From Chitinophagaceae bacterium (GTDB taxonomy: Bacteria > Bacteroidota > Bacteroidia > Chitinophagales > Chitinophagaceae): a stretch of DNA of 64,000 nt. The stretch is from NCBI GenBank assembly GCA_016719165.1, contig JADKAJ010000002.1, forward strand, positions 934,797 through 998,796. Direction: 5' to 3'. The notes beneath the pieces were generated by a model. It had not been told where the DNA came from. It did not search any database and saw only the letters and a list, made by a program, of their open reading frames with translations. Made by a program: the position numbers and the translations under genes. Numbering within the stretch: the stretch's first letter is position 1; every line of letters begins with the position of its first letter. This document shows, piece after piece, positions 45,360 through 55,000 of the stretch.

Positions 45360-45927
45360 TTATTTGATATTTTTCACTGGCACTCCTTTGTCAATGTAGT
45401 AACTTTTCAATTGCTTAAACTTAATGTTACACCAATTTCTTTTTAAATAGCCTGACCAGTCAAAGCAAAAAAAAGCATACCCAATAATTTTATCGTCATT
45501 TCCCAAAAAGTATATGCCGTTTAAAGGAAGCGTCATTCCATTTTCGTCTGACAAGCCTTTTGAAGAATAATTAAATAAAATATTTGTCAACCCGTCAATG
45601 TCGGCTTTTGACAAGGAATGTTTCATAATAATTTTGCGGTGTCAAACTTGAATTGTAATGTGTCAATTATAAAGCCATTTTGTGGTAAAGGTTTTTCGTC
45701 TCCCCAGTAATAAATTGTGTCTTTGCTGTATTTCTTTGGTGCGTCATATGAAAATATGACAATTTCTTTCGCAATATTAAAAGGAAATATTTTTAGTCTT
45801 TGTGAAGCTGTTAAATTGCTGTCCTTTTTGCAATTATTGTATTGAGATTTACTATTTTTTTCCGATTTGATTTGCCCCAAAGCTGATAAGCAAATTCCAA
45901 ATGTGGTTAGAAGGAAGAGAGACTTCA
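45360..45927 (-). pseudogene. Broken copy B of the exported unknown protein
   Basis: Twin of 43784-44374. One T is missing in a run (four T at 45632-45635 instead of five), splitting the frame after FDTAK. A 21-nt in-frame deletion near 45439 removes about seven residues (SSAKINLG side). The signal peptide is intact. Confidence 0.85.
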
Positions 45928-45979
45928 TAAAAATTTCTTTGAAGATGCTCAATTTGAGAGTTTCCATAAAATTGCCACT

Positions 45980-46165
45980 AACGTCCAGAGCTTGGCGATG
46001 TGGCGATTCCGTGTTACGTCAGCTTGGATATGTTGCTGAGTAAAGATATGAAGATCAAAATATATTCTATAGCTGGGCTTTGTTCGTCAGATTGATATGT
46101 CGCTGAGTAATGTTATATCGATCAGGATTTATTCGTAAAGCCGCCATATCGCCAAACTCCATGTT
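45980..46165. repeat. attC-like site 9 (186 bp)
   Basis: AAC/GTT ends; arms CTTGGCGATGTGGCG and CGCCATATCGCCAA. Interior diverged (GAGTAAAGATATGAAG, GTCGCTGAGTAATG). Confidence 0.78.
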
Positions 46166-46178
46166 AGCAACTAGGCGC

Positions 46179-46298
46179 ATGAAACGTCGTATTGAAATCA
46201 TTTCGATAAAGAAGGGTATTCTCAATTTTCGGAAATCTTCAACTTTGAGCACCCGACGTTACGTGCCTGGATCACGACAAGAAAATGTCAAACTGTAA
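46179..46298 (+). CDS. Possible 39-residue ORF in a mini-cassette
   Basis: The 164-bp cassette between GTTAGCAAC (46163) and GTTGCTAAC (46326) has room only for this basic ORF (MKRRIEIISIKKGILNFRKS...), oriented opposite to other cassette genes. It may equally be non-coding; no ribosome-binding or family support. Confidence 0.25.
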   Translation: MKRRIEIISIKKGILNFRKSSTLSTRRYVPGSRQENVKL

Positions 46299-46504
46299 AG
46301 ACTATTGCGAGGCGTTTGTTGCTAACGGCCAGGTATTGCCGATGGTGGGGAATTTTATATTCGTCCGCCTGGAATCGCTGCCTGGCTTTTTGATAAAGTT
46401 AAATATTAAGAACTAAAGCTGGGCTTTATTCGTCAAGCCCCTTACCTCAGTACAACAGAATTACTACTGCTGATTATTTCAATGTCAAGCCCCACTATTG
46501 GCAA

Positions 46505-48074
46505 GCCCCTATGGAATATAAAAAAGGCGTTTAGAGAAGAGTAGTCATCAAAATAAATTTGAGCTACAGAATAGAATTGTAAACTATTAAAACTCTAAAC
46601 GCCATGACTAAAGTTACAGCAAGATTTGAAAATCAGAAAGTGTATGTTGGTTTAGATGTACACAAACGCAGCTGGAATGCTGCCATTTATCTGAATGATC
46701 AATTCATCCGCAACATTCATCAGCCACCACAACCGCAGGCATTACATCATTACCTGACCCACACTTATCCTGGGGCAAGGTATAGTTGTGCGTATGAGTG
46801 TGGCAAGTTTGGTTACTGGATACAACGGGAGTTCGATCAGTTGGGTATAGAATGTTTGGTAGTGAATCCTGCAGATATACCCAGTACGCATAAGGATGAA
46901 GTGTATAAAACAGACAGTCGTGATGCCAGGGGGATAGGCGAAGCGTTAAGCAAGGGTCAACTGCGTGGAGTGTACATTCCGTACGAAGAACAGGAAGCAG
47001 ATCGTCATTTGGTAAGGCAGCGTAAAAAGATATGGAGAGACCTGGTACGTTGTAAGAACCGGATCAAAGGGTTTTAGATTATAAAGGAATAGAAGTACCC
47101 CGCAGTATGATAATGCCAACTGGAGCCGGAACTTCATTACCTGGTTGAGTAAGTTGGAGTTTGCACACAGTAGCAACCGTGTTACGCTGGATTATCAGCT
47201 GACAGAAATGGAACTGTTAAGAAAAGAGTTGTTAAGTATCAGTAACGCTATCCGAAAACTGATGCGGAGTAAAAAGTATAACAGGTTATATTATTTATTA
47301 CGAAGCGTAACAGGAATCGGCCCGTTAACAGCCGCTTCGTTGCTGACTGAGATTGGTGATATGCACCGGTTCAAAAATTTTTACCACCTCAATAGTTTTA
47401 TCGGTTTACTGCCGATGGAGCACAGCAGTGGGGAACGGGAGCTGAAAGGCAGAATAACCGTAAGAAAACACCGGCAATTAAGAAGTGACCTGGTAGAGTG
47501 TGCCTGGACGGCGAAACGAACCGATCCGGCCCTGGCACTTTATTACAGTGAACAGATAAAAAGAGGTAAGAACGGGAAAGCAGCGATTGTGAAAGTGGCC
47601 CGGAAATTACTGAGTCGGATACGGTATGTATGGGTAAGTGGGGGAGCCTTATCAGCCAGCGGTGGTAAAATAAAAAGAGAACAACAATATAAAGAATCAT
47701 TCATTACCTGAATGTTTAAATAACAGCAACCGGACTACAAAACATGGGTTGTCATCGTGAAATAATCAAACAGCGAATCCTTGACATTGCGCAAGACTGT
47801 AGCGGGTTGTTTATAATTATTTATTTAATCACAGGGACTTGTAGTCTGCCCCAGGCGGGATCTACTCATAGGATGCTGGTAATGGATAATATCAGTCTGC
47901 GATAGCAGGAGAAAAACTCTTGTGTAATTGCGGAGAGTAAAATAATTTTGATATGGACAAAAACATCTGGCGAAGGCAGGAGGTAAGTGAAAAATCAAAC
48001 CTCATTTATCTCTTGCTTTCAAAAGAAAATAATAGATTTACCATACAATCTCTCTAAGGCCTATATACATAGGA
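46505..48074 (+). mobile_element. IS110/IS1111-type insertion sequence inside attC-like site
   Basis: About 1,570 bp. Ends carry short inverted repeats (CCTATGGAATAT at the left, complement of ATATACATAGG at the right). An 11-bp inverted repeat GGCGTTTAGAG / CTCTAAACGCC at 46526-46536 and 46593-46603 lies before the transposase. Only about 99 bp precede the transposase but about 360 bp follow it; a long non-coding right end fits the IS1111 group, which encodes a guide (bridge/seek) RNA there. No obvious target duplication. Boundaries deduced by comparison with site 8. Confidence 0.75.
46604..47711 (+). pseudogene. IS110-family DEDD transposase with two frameshifts
   Basis: The N-terminal DEDD domain (YVGLDVHKRSW, then SRDARGIGEAL) reads from 46604 to 47077. 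The C-terminal Transposase_20 domain (VTGIGPLTAASLLTEIGD, FIGLLPMEHSSG) reads from 47145 to 47711. Between them two single-base losses, near 47074 (T run) and 47103 (CCCCGC), must be restored to read LDYKGIEVPRQYDNANWS. So the copy is inactive unless these are assembly errors. Confidence 0.85.
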
Positions 48075-48105
48075 TACCAATGTTAGCTGCATAGTCATCG
48101 TCTCG

Positions 48106-50023
48106 TTAGTCGTTATATGGGTCCATTAAACCATTTGGATAGTATGTTCTTTTATTCCAAAACTGTCCGGGATTAATGCTGCCGTTTATTATATTGCTGT
48201 AAACAACTTTCTCTGTCTTTAGATTGTCGTTGTCAATATATTTTAGTTCTGCTCTAATTTTTGTTTGAAATTCACCGTAATATTTTGGAATAGTAAATTT
48301 CCAAAAAGCATTTGGTTCTAATTCAATTTTATGATAGCTGTTTCCACACCAACTGCTAGGTAAATATTCAATGTCTTTCCATTCTCCTTTGCTGTTTTGA
48401 GCTTGCAGTTTCATATATAGCCTGCTGTCCTGTGCATTTAACTTAACGGTGTCAATTGTTGTATTGCTGATAAAAGCTTAAAGCCAAAGAATCGATTGGC
48501 AAATGTGTCTATGTTATTTGTGTCAATTGTTATGGAAAGCGAATTACCCGGAAAATTTTTGCCCGTAATTATATTTGGTTTGTTCGGAGAGGTCGCCCAA
48601 CCGCCGCTATTGTCTGCATCTGTATTTTTGGGTGTTGAGTAGGCGTAAAAATAACCACGATTCATGAAGTCTATATTCAAGGGCTTTAATGCTGTAGAAG
48701 TGTCGTCTTGTTGCTGCCAAACAATGTCCCCACTTTTATTGATGTAACTAAGTTTGTCATCTATAACAGCTTTTATAAGACCGTTTACAAATCCATTGCG
48801 GTCAAATTCTTGCATTATAGGTTTAGAAATAATGTTCCCTTTTAAATCAGCTATTCCGAATAAAGTTTTGTTTTCATCACTTTCATTATTAAAAAAGAAA
48901 CAACCATCAACAATTCCAACTCTATCTATGTCGTCATAGTTTGATTTTGTTACAAATTGCCTAAAGTGTCACTAATACCGAAGCCATCTCTTGTCTCCAC
49001 AATTGCGTAACCATTTTTGAAGGTTTCTGCTGGAATGTCTTCAAATTCTTTATTGCCAACTCGTTTAAAGTTTTTGTCAATTAAAATATAATCCTTGTTA
49101 TTTTCTTTAATAAATGCTCTTCCATTGGAAAACTCTTTCACATATCTGTAATTGGTGTCGTTAAAAACTACTTTGCCTTTTAGATTTATAAACCCTTCGT
49201 AATTTTTTTCAGAGGTAGAAATAATTCCTTTTTTTTCTGGTATCCAATATTTGTAAAGGCTCACTTTGGCATAACCATCGTGAAAGTCTCCATCAACATA
49301 GCTATTGTTTTTATACGGTCTTTTAAAAAGAAGGTTGCCCTTAGTATCAATAACCCCATCAGTGCTGCCATCTTTATTTCTTTTATCATTTAGCTCAACT
49401 GACGCATAGCCATCAAGAAATGGTTTTATTGTTTCATATTTCCCAAATGGTACAATAAATCTTCCTGTGGTATCAATAACCCCAACTCTTTTCTTTTTTT
49501 GTTTCTGAGTTGGCTTGGTATACTCATATACGATTGATAGGCCATTTTTAAAGTCGCTTATTGAGCTAAATATTGTGTCAATAAGTAGTTGTTTTGTGTA
49601 AACGTCGATTAAGCCTTGCTTTTTTGAATGAGTGGTGATTATTCCTCTTTTGCTATCAATGAAATAAAGTCCAGAATAAGTCTTTGGCAATACTATATTT
49701 CCTGTCTTATCAATAAACAAAGGTTCTCCGTCTTTATAAGCAACTGTCAAACCATGAACAAAGTCTGTTGCAAAATCATAATCAGGCTTAATGACAAATG
49801 TTCCGCTTTCGTTAATAAACCCATACAAGCCGTTAAGTCTAACTGCCGCCAAACCTTCTGAAAAATCATTTCCACTTAAGAAAACAGGGTTTATCACAAC
49901 CTTTCCTTTTTCATTAATATATCCCACCTTGTCGTTTTGAGTGATTTTGAAAAGAGACTGTGTCTGTCCAAAAGACAAAAGGGAAATCGTAATAAAAAGT
50001 ATCGTTAGAGTAGTTTTCACCAT
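48106..50023 (-). pseudogene. Secreted WG-repeat protein, frameshifted
   Basis: One coding region of about 640 residues. Signal peptide (ending LSFGQ), then WG-type repeats (VGYINEKGKVVINPVF, YGFINESGTFVIKPDY, KKGIISTSEK). The frame breaks near 48958, where TTT appears as TT, and near 48476, where GG appears as G. Correcting these joins DTLGN to FVTKSNYDD and FFGFK to AFISNTTID. Single-gene cassette (GTTAGCTGCA / TGCAGCTAAC). WG repeats form beta-structures of unknown role. Confidence 0.83.
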
Positions 50024-50106
50024 TGCAGTTTTTTGTACAGATGCTTTAAGTTGTCAAATTGCATAAGTCGCTTGTGTTATTAGGGTGCTGCTTTTGACTT
50101 GCAGCT

Positions 50107-50296
50107 AACGTGAGGGCTTTCTGCTGTGCTGGTATTCCGTGATCCGTCCAGCCCGGTACAAAAGCCCAATAGAATTACTGGAGTTGAAGTTACGATATGC
50201 AGCTGAGATTTGTTCGTTCAGCCCGGACTGCAGCTGATAAGCAAACGGGACGATCAGTATATATTCGTCAGCCAGCATAGCAGAAAACCCAATGTT
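50107..50296. repeat. attC-like site 11 (190 bp)
   Basis: AAC-GTGA-GGG...CCC-AAT-GTT; arms CTTTCTGCTGTGCTGG and CCAGCATAGCAGAAAA. Confidence 0.83.
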
Positions 50297-50308
50297 ATGT
50301 GTCGTCTT

Positions 50309-51300
50309 TTAATGATATACTTCTGGCGTTAACAACTCTTCTATTGAGATCCAGCTAGCCTTACGTACTATATAATACAATTGTGAATCACGATTGGTCT
50401 TTAATGTGATTTGGTCTATTCTTGGCAATTCCCTCTGATCCAATATACCTGTGATTTCTATTGGACGACCATGATGATCTTCTGTTTTCCAGCCAGGTAA
50501 TTCATCCATTTTTTCGACATACATATCTGTGCCACGATAATTGAACCACCAATATCCATTCATGCTCCATGCTGTTCCACGGAGTTTTACGGTTTTGCCG
50601 AGCTGGTCTTTAAGACTCACTAACCTGTGCTGACAATTTTCTACATCGTAAACACCTTCTGTTTTTGTTTCCCGGATTAGTCCGTATACTTCGGCAAGCT
50701 TTCCCATTTCAGAATTCGTCCATTTCGGTGAACCAATCAATTTCAATTTCCATTTTGATGTTTGGATCACTGCTGTGTCGTTTTCATTTATTGCAGTTCC
50801 TGATAACAGAGCATTACGTCCCAGAAAATAAATAGGTGACCATTCTATAGGTTCAATTTTTTTTCCTGAGACTACAACCAACCTATTACTGAAACCAAAC
50901 CCACTAGATTGAAATATATTTCCCCATTCCTGCATTGCAGGCTGTGGCTTGCCAACATAACCGCCTGTTTCATAAACACGTAAGCTATAAGTAGAGTTAT
51001 TTTCAATCTTAGGAAGAAGGTTGGTGCCAAATTCCAAAAAAAGGGTGAAAGAGGAATTTGAAAAGTTCTTGGATGGATGAATCCCTGATCATCTGTACCA
51101 CCAAGTTAGGCCCTCGTTCTTTGCTTTTGATATCCTTCGACGATAAACGGGGACGGTTAGGGTGGCCCCCATTTCTTCTCGAGTCGTCCGATAAACTTGT
51201 ATTTGGCAGAATTATAGATCGGTATGGGAGTTCGATTGATCTGAGCAAAGCAGACATTTGATATGTGAAGGACTATAGAAATAGCAATTAGTCTTTTCAT
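50309..51300 (-). pseudogene. Exported unknown protein with two frameshifts
   Basis: Begins MKRLIAISIVLHISNVCFAQ at 51300 (signal peptide), breaks near 51170 (extra base in a C or G run after KKWGPP), continues NRPRLSSKDIKSKERG, and breaks again in a seven-T run at about 51038 before EFGTNLLPKIEN. The final 230 residues are one open stretch. Family not recognised. Single-gene cassette GTTATGTGTC / GACACATAAC. Confidence 0.75.
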
Positions 51301-51323
51301 AAGACAATTTATTGATGACACAT

Positions 51324-51509
51324 AACGGTAGGGCTTGCTGCTGTGCTGGTATTTTATAATGTCCAGCCCGGAACTGCAGCCCAATTGAAAAACTGAAGTT
51401 GAAGTTAACAACAAAAAGCTAAATAGAAATTCGTCAGCCGGATAATAGCTGATAGCGATATGCAGCTCATTGTTACTACGTCAGCCAGCATAGAAGCAAA
51501 CCCAATGTT
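51324..51509. repeat. attC-like site 12 (186 bp)
   Basis: AAC-GGTA-GGG...CCC-AAT-GTT; arms CTTGCTGCTGTGCTGG and CCAGCATAGAAGCAAA. The interior contains GTTGAAGTTAACAAC. Confidence 0.83.
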
Positions 51510-51594
51510 GTATGTTCGCCCTTCGTCTTGGTAACTTGAATTGAAGGTATGTGTCCACCGTGGCAGGGTGTGTCCCGGAAGCGTTGGAACAAGG

Positions 51595-51655
51595 CAGGCT
51601 CTTTTGCAAGGTTGGCTTTTGTGTGTCGGCTTTGTGTGCCTTGCAAATGTGCCTG
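51595..51655. repeat. TTTGCAA hairpin 3
   Basis: CAGGC-TCT-TTTGCAAGG pairs with CCTTGCAAA-TGT-GCCTG; loop contains TGTGTGTCGGCTTTGTGTG. Lies 3' of the 83-residue membrane-protein gene. The preceding GTTCGCCCTTC also occurs before hairpin 5. Confidence 0.7.
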
Positions 51656-51712
51656 ACTTGGTGCGTTGGCTTATTTGTAACTTTAAGGCTACTCCAATAT
51701 TTGCAACCACTA

Positions 51713-51964
51713 TTAATTATTTAGCTGTTGCTTCTCTTTATAATTGCTGGTTATTAAATTCTTAATAGAATTTTCCAATCTTACATTCTCCTGCATTTCT
51801 CTTAAAACTTCACTATGGCTATTCATCAATTCTAATTCAAGCCTTGTAATTTCTTTGCTAAGGTTTTCAACCTTTATTTTCTTTAGAAAAAAGGCAAACA
51901 GAAACGAAAGAATATTTGACACAATAAATAAAAGTATTACTTCAATAAAAGAAAGGTTTTCCAT
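51713..51964 (-). CDS. Small membrane protein with coiled coil
   Basis: 83 residues: one N-terminal membrane helix (VILLFIVSNILSFLFAFFL) followed by a Glu/Leu-rich coiled coil. Not recognised. Sits between attC-like site 12 and the large surface protein. Confidence 0.6.
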   Translation of the reverse strand: MENLSFIEVILLFIVSNILSFLFAFFLKKIKVENLSKEITRLELELMNSHSEVLREMQENVRLENSIKNLITSNYKEKQQLNN

Positions 51965-51992
51965 ATAAATATTACAATTTAGATATTAAAAA

Positions 51993-52022
51993 CTGAAAGG
52001 ACGGAGTAACCCATCCTTTCAG
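51993..52022 (-). terminator. Terminator of the large surface-protein gene
   Basis: Perfect 9-bp stem CTGAAAGGA / TCCTTTCAG with a 12-nt loop; on the minus strand TTTTT follows. Lies 36 bp after the stop of the surface-protein gene. Confidence 0.82.
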
Positions 52023-52058
52023 TTTATGTGTATAACGCTTAACCCAAAACTATCAGCA

Positions 52059-55000
52059 TTATTTAAATACCACTTTAGTCAATGTAGTCTCATTGTAATG
52101 GCTGCTTACAATTTTTAAAACATACACACCACTTGCAAGTCCATTTCTTTGCATTGTTATTAACTGGTTGGGCTGTGCATTAGTTATCGTTTTGATATTT
52201 ACTGTTCTGCCTGCTGCATCCGTTAATTGTATGCTGTAATTACCTCTGGCATTACTACCCAATTCAGCATTTACAAAATCAACCGCAGGGTTGGGATAAA
52301 TACTGATTTGGTTTTTACCTCCACTCATCCTTACTACTACTACACTGCTATAAACAAACCGTCCATCCTGGTCAATCATTTTCAACCGCAGGTAATAAAC
52401 AGGCTGCGTATAATTAATTAAAGTAAACTGATAATTATTAACAGACAAGTTTCGTGCTGGCACCATGCCACCGGTTGAATAAGCAGAACCATTGGTGCTA
52501 TACTCAACTTCATACCTGCTTACATTTATTTCAGCCTCTGCCCTCCAGCTTACATTAATATCATTACCATTTCTTATTGCATTAAAGCTAATCAGCGTAA
52601 GCGGAAGTGTAAATGGTGTGCCTACCGGAATGGTATATGCCGCTACATTACTTAAATTTCCTGTATTGTCGTATGCTGCATAGTTGAAAGTAACATTACC
52701 ACTATACCCTGCAGCCGGGTCTAACCTTAGCCCTGCTGCCTGAGTTGGAGTTAAAGCAATACCGCCGGGATTGGCTGCAAGTACAGCCGCAGTTAAATCT
52801 GCAAAACCACCGCTACAAGTTGCACCGGTAGGTGTTGGCGGGCATGGTATGCTGATAACACCTTGCGATGTTGGCGGCACACTTGTTATCCTGTATGAAC
52901 TTATTGTACCATCTGCATCTGCGCTGTTTAAGCCGGGTATCGTTGTTGGCCCGTTTGTATTAAACATTTTTGGAGCTACCACATCATTTGACAGTGGTGG
53001 TAAACCTGTAACAGGAATGGTATAAGTAGTACTGTTGCTTATTATGCCACTGTTATCTGTTGCATGGTAATTGAAAATAACTTCTCCCTGGTAACCCGGT
53101 GCAGGGTCAAAACGCATACCAGCCATTTGTGTTGGCGTTAATGGAATACCGCCTGTTATATAGTTAGCCAGTACTGCGGCAGTTAAATCCTGAAAGCCGC
53201 CAGTACAAGTAGCACCTGTTAGTGTAGGCGGACAAGGCACACTTAATACACCTTGCGATGTAAGCGGTAGTGATTCTATTTGATAGCTTGCTATTGTACC
53301 ATCAGCATCTGCTGCTATTAAGCCCGGTATAGTTGTTGGCCCGTTTGTTTGCGGCATAGCTGGCGCTACCACTGCATTTGCAACAGGTGGTAAACTGGTA
53401 ACGGGGATTGTATAAACTGCACCTGCACTTGATGCACCGCTATTATCTATTGTAGTATAAGCAAATTCTACATTGCCTGCAAAATTTGGTGCAGGGTCAA
53501 AACGCATACCTGCCGCCTGTGTTGGAGTTAAAACAATGCCAGCAGGGTTAGCCGCTAAAACAGCCGGTGTTAAATCTGCAAATCCTCCGGTACAGGTTGC
53601 ACCTGTTGGTGTAGGCGGGCAAGGAATACTTAATACACCTTGTGCCGCCTGTGGTACAGAAATTAAAGTATAGCTTGCAATCGTTCCATCAGCATCTGTA
53701 CCTAATAATGATGGCACTGCTGTAGGCCCGTTTGTATTAGTCATTGACGGGGTTAAGATATTTCTTGCTACTGGTGGTATATTACCAGTACCAGATACCG
53801 GAAGTGTATAAGTGGAAACATTGCTTTGCAAACCGCTATTGTCAACAGCCGCATACTTAAATGCTGCCAAACCTGTAAATCCTGCCGTGGGGTCAAAGCG
53901 TAATGCAGCCGCTTGTGCAGGCGTTAATGAAATACCATTAAGGTTTGCTGCCAATACTGCTGCGGTTAAGTTTACAAAACCACCAGTACAAGTTCCACCA
54001 GTCGGTGTTGGCGGGCAAGGTACACTCAATACACCTTGCGAAGCATCAGGCACACTAAGCAAGGTATAGCTTGCAATAGTACCATCGGCATCTGTGCCAC
54101 TTAAAGCCGTAACTGCTGTAACACCATTTGTATTTGGCATTACTGTGTTTACAATATCGCCGGTAACAGGTGGCTGTGGTGCCATTGTAATATTGTAGCT
54201 GGCAGTGTTGCTTACATTACCACTGTTATCTGTAGTTGTATAATTAAATGGGGCAGTACCGCTAAAGCCTGTTGCAGGGTCAAACCTGATAGCGGCTGCT
54301 TGTGCAGGGGTTAATACAATACCACCGGGATTTGCTGCTAGCACTGCAGGTGTTAAACTAACAAAACCGCCGGTACAAGTACCGCCTGTTGGTGTTGGCG
54401 GGCAAGGTACGCTTAGTACACCTTGCGTTGCCGTAGGAACTGTGGTAATATTAAAAGATGCTATCGTACCATCAGCATCGCTGCCGGATAATACCGGTAT
54501 TACTGTTGGCCCTGCATTAAATGGAACAAAGGTATTAATGTTAGTTGCTGTTGGTGGTGTATTGGCAATGGGTAAATTATATGTTGCAATGTTGCTTACC
54601 GAACCGGTATTATCGGTTGCAGTGTAAGTAAATGATGCTGTTCCTGTAAAGCCCGGCGCAGGGTCAAAAAATAATCTTGCTGCTTCGGCAGGTGTTAATA
54701 CAGTTCCTGCATTTAAAGCTGCAAAGCCACCTGTACAAGTTGTACCTGCTGGTGTAGATGGGCATGAGACTCTCAACACACCCTGACCAACCGGTGGAAT
54801 ACTGCCGATTGTATAGGATGCAACAGTGCCATCCAAATCAGTTGCTGATAATGACGGTATAGCTGTATTTCCTAAACTGTTATTAATAGATTGCGAAGTA
54901 ATATTATCTGCTAATGGTGGCCTTGCTGTAGTGGCAGAAGCTGTTACCGGTATAGTATAATTAGCAGTGTTACTTGTATTACCGCTGTTATCAACTGCAT

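Larger units (their letters stand above)
46324..48084. repeat. attC-like site 10, split by an insertion sequence
   Basis: Left 181 bp at 46324-46504 (AAC-GGCCAGG-TATTGCC...CACTATTGGCAA) and right 10 bp at 48075-48084 (TACCAATGTT). Joined, they give a 191-bp site that matches site 8 in its end (CAATACCAATGTT). Confidence 0.75.

Noticed and set aside
46604..47711. Programmed frameshift in the transposase
   Set aside because: IS110-family transposases are normally a single frame and two separate shifts are needed here; mutation or sequencing error is simpler.
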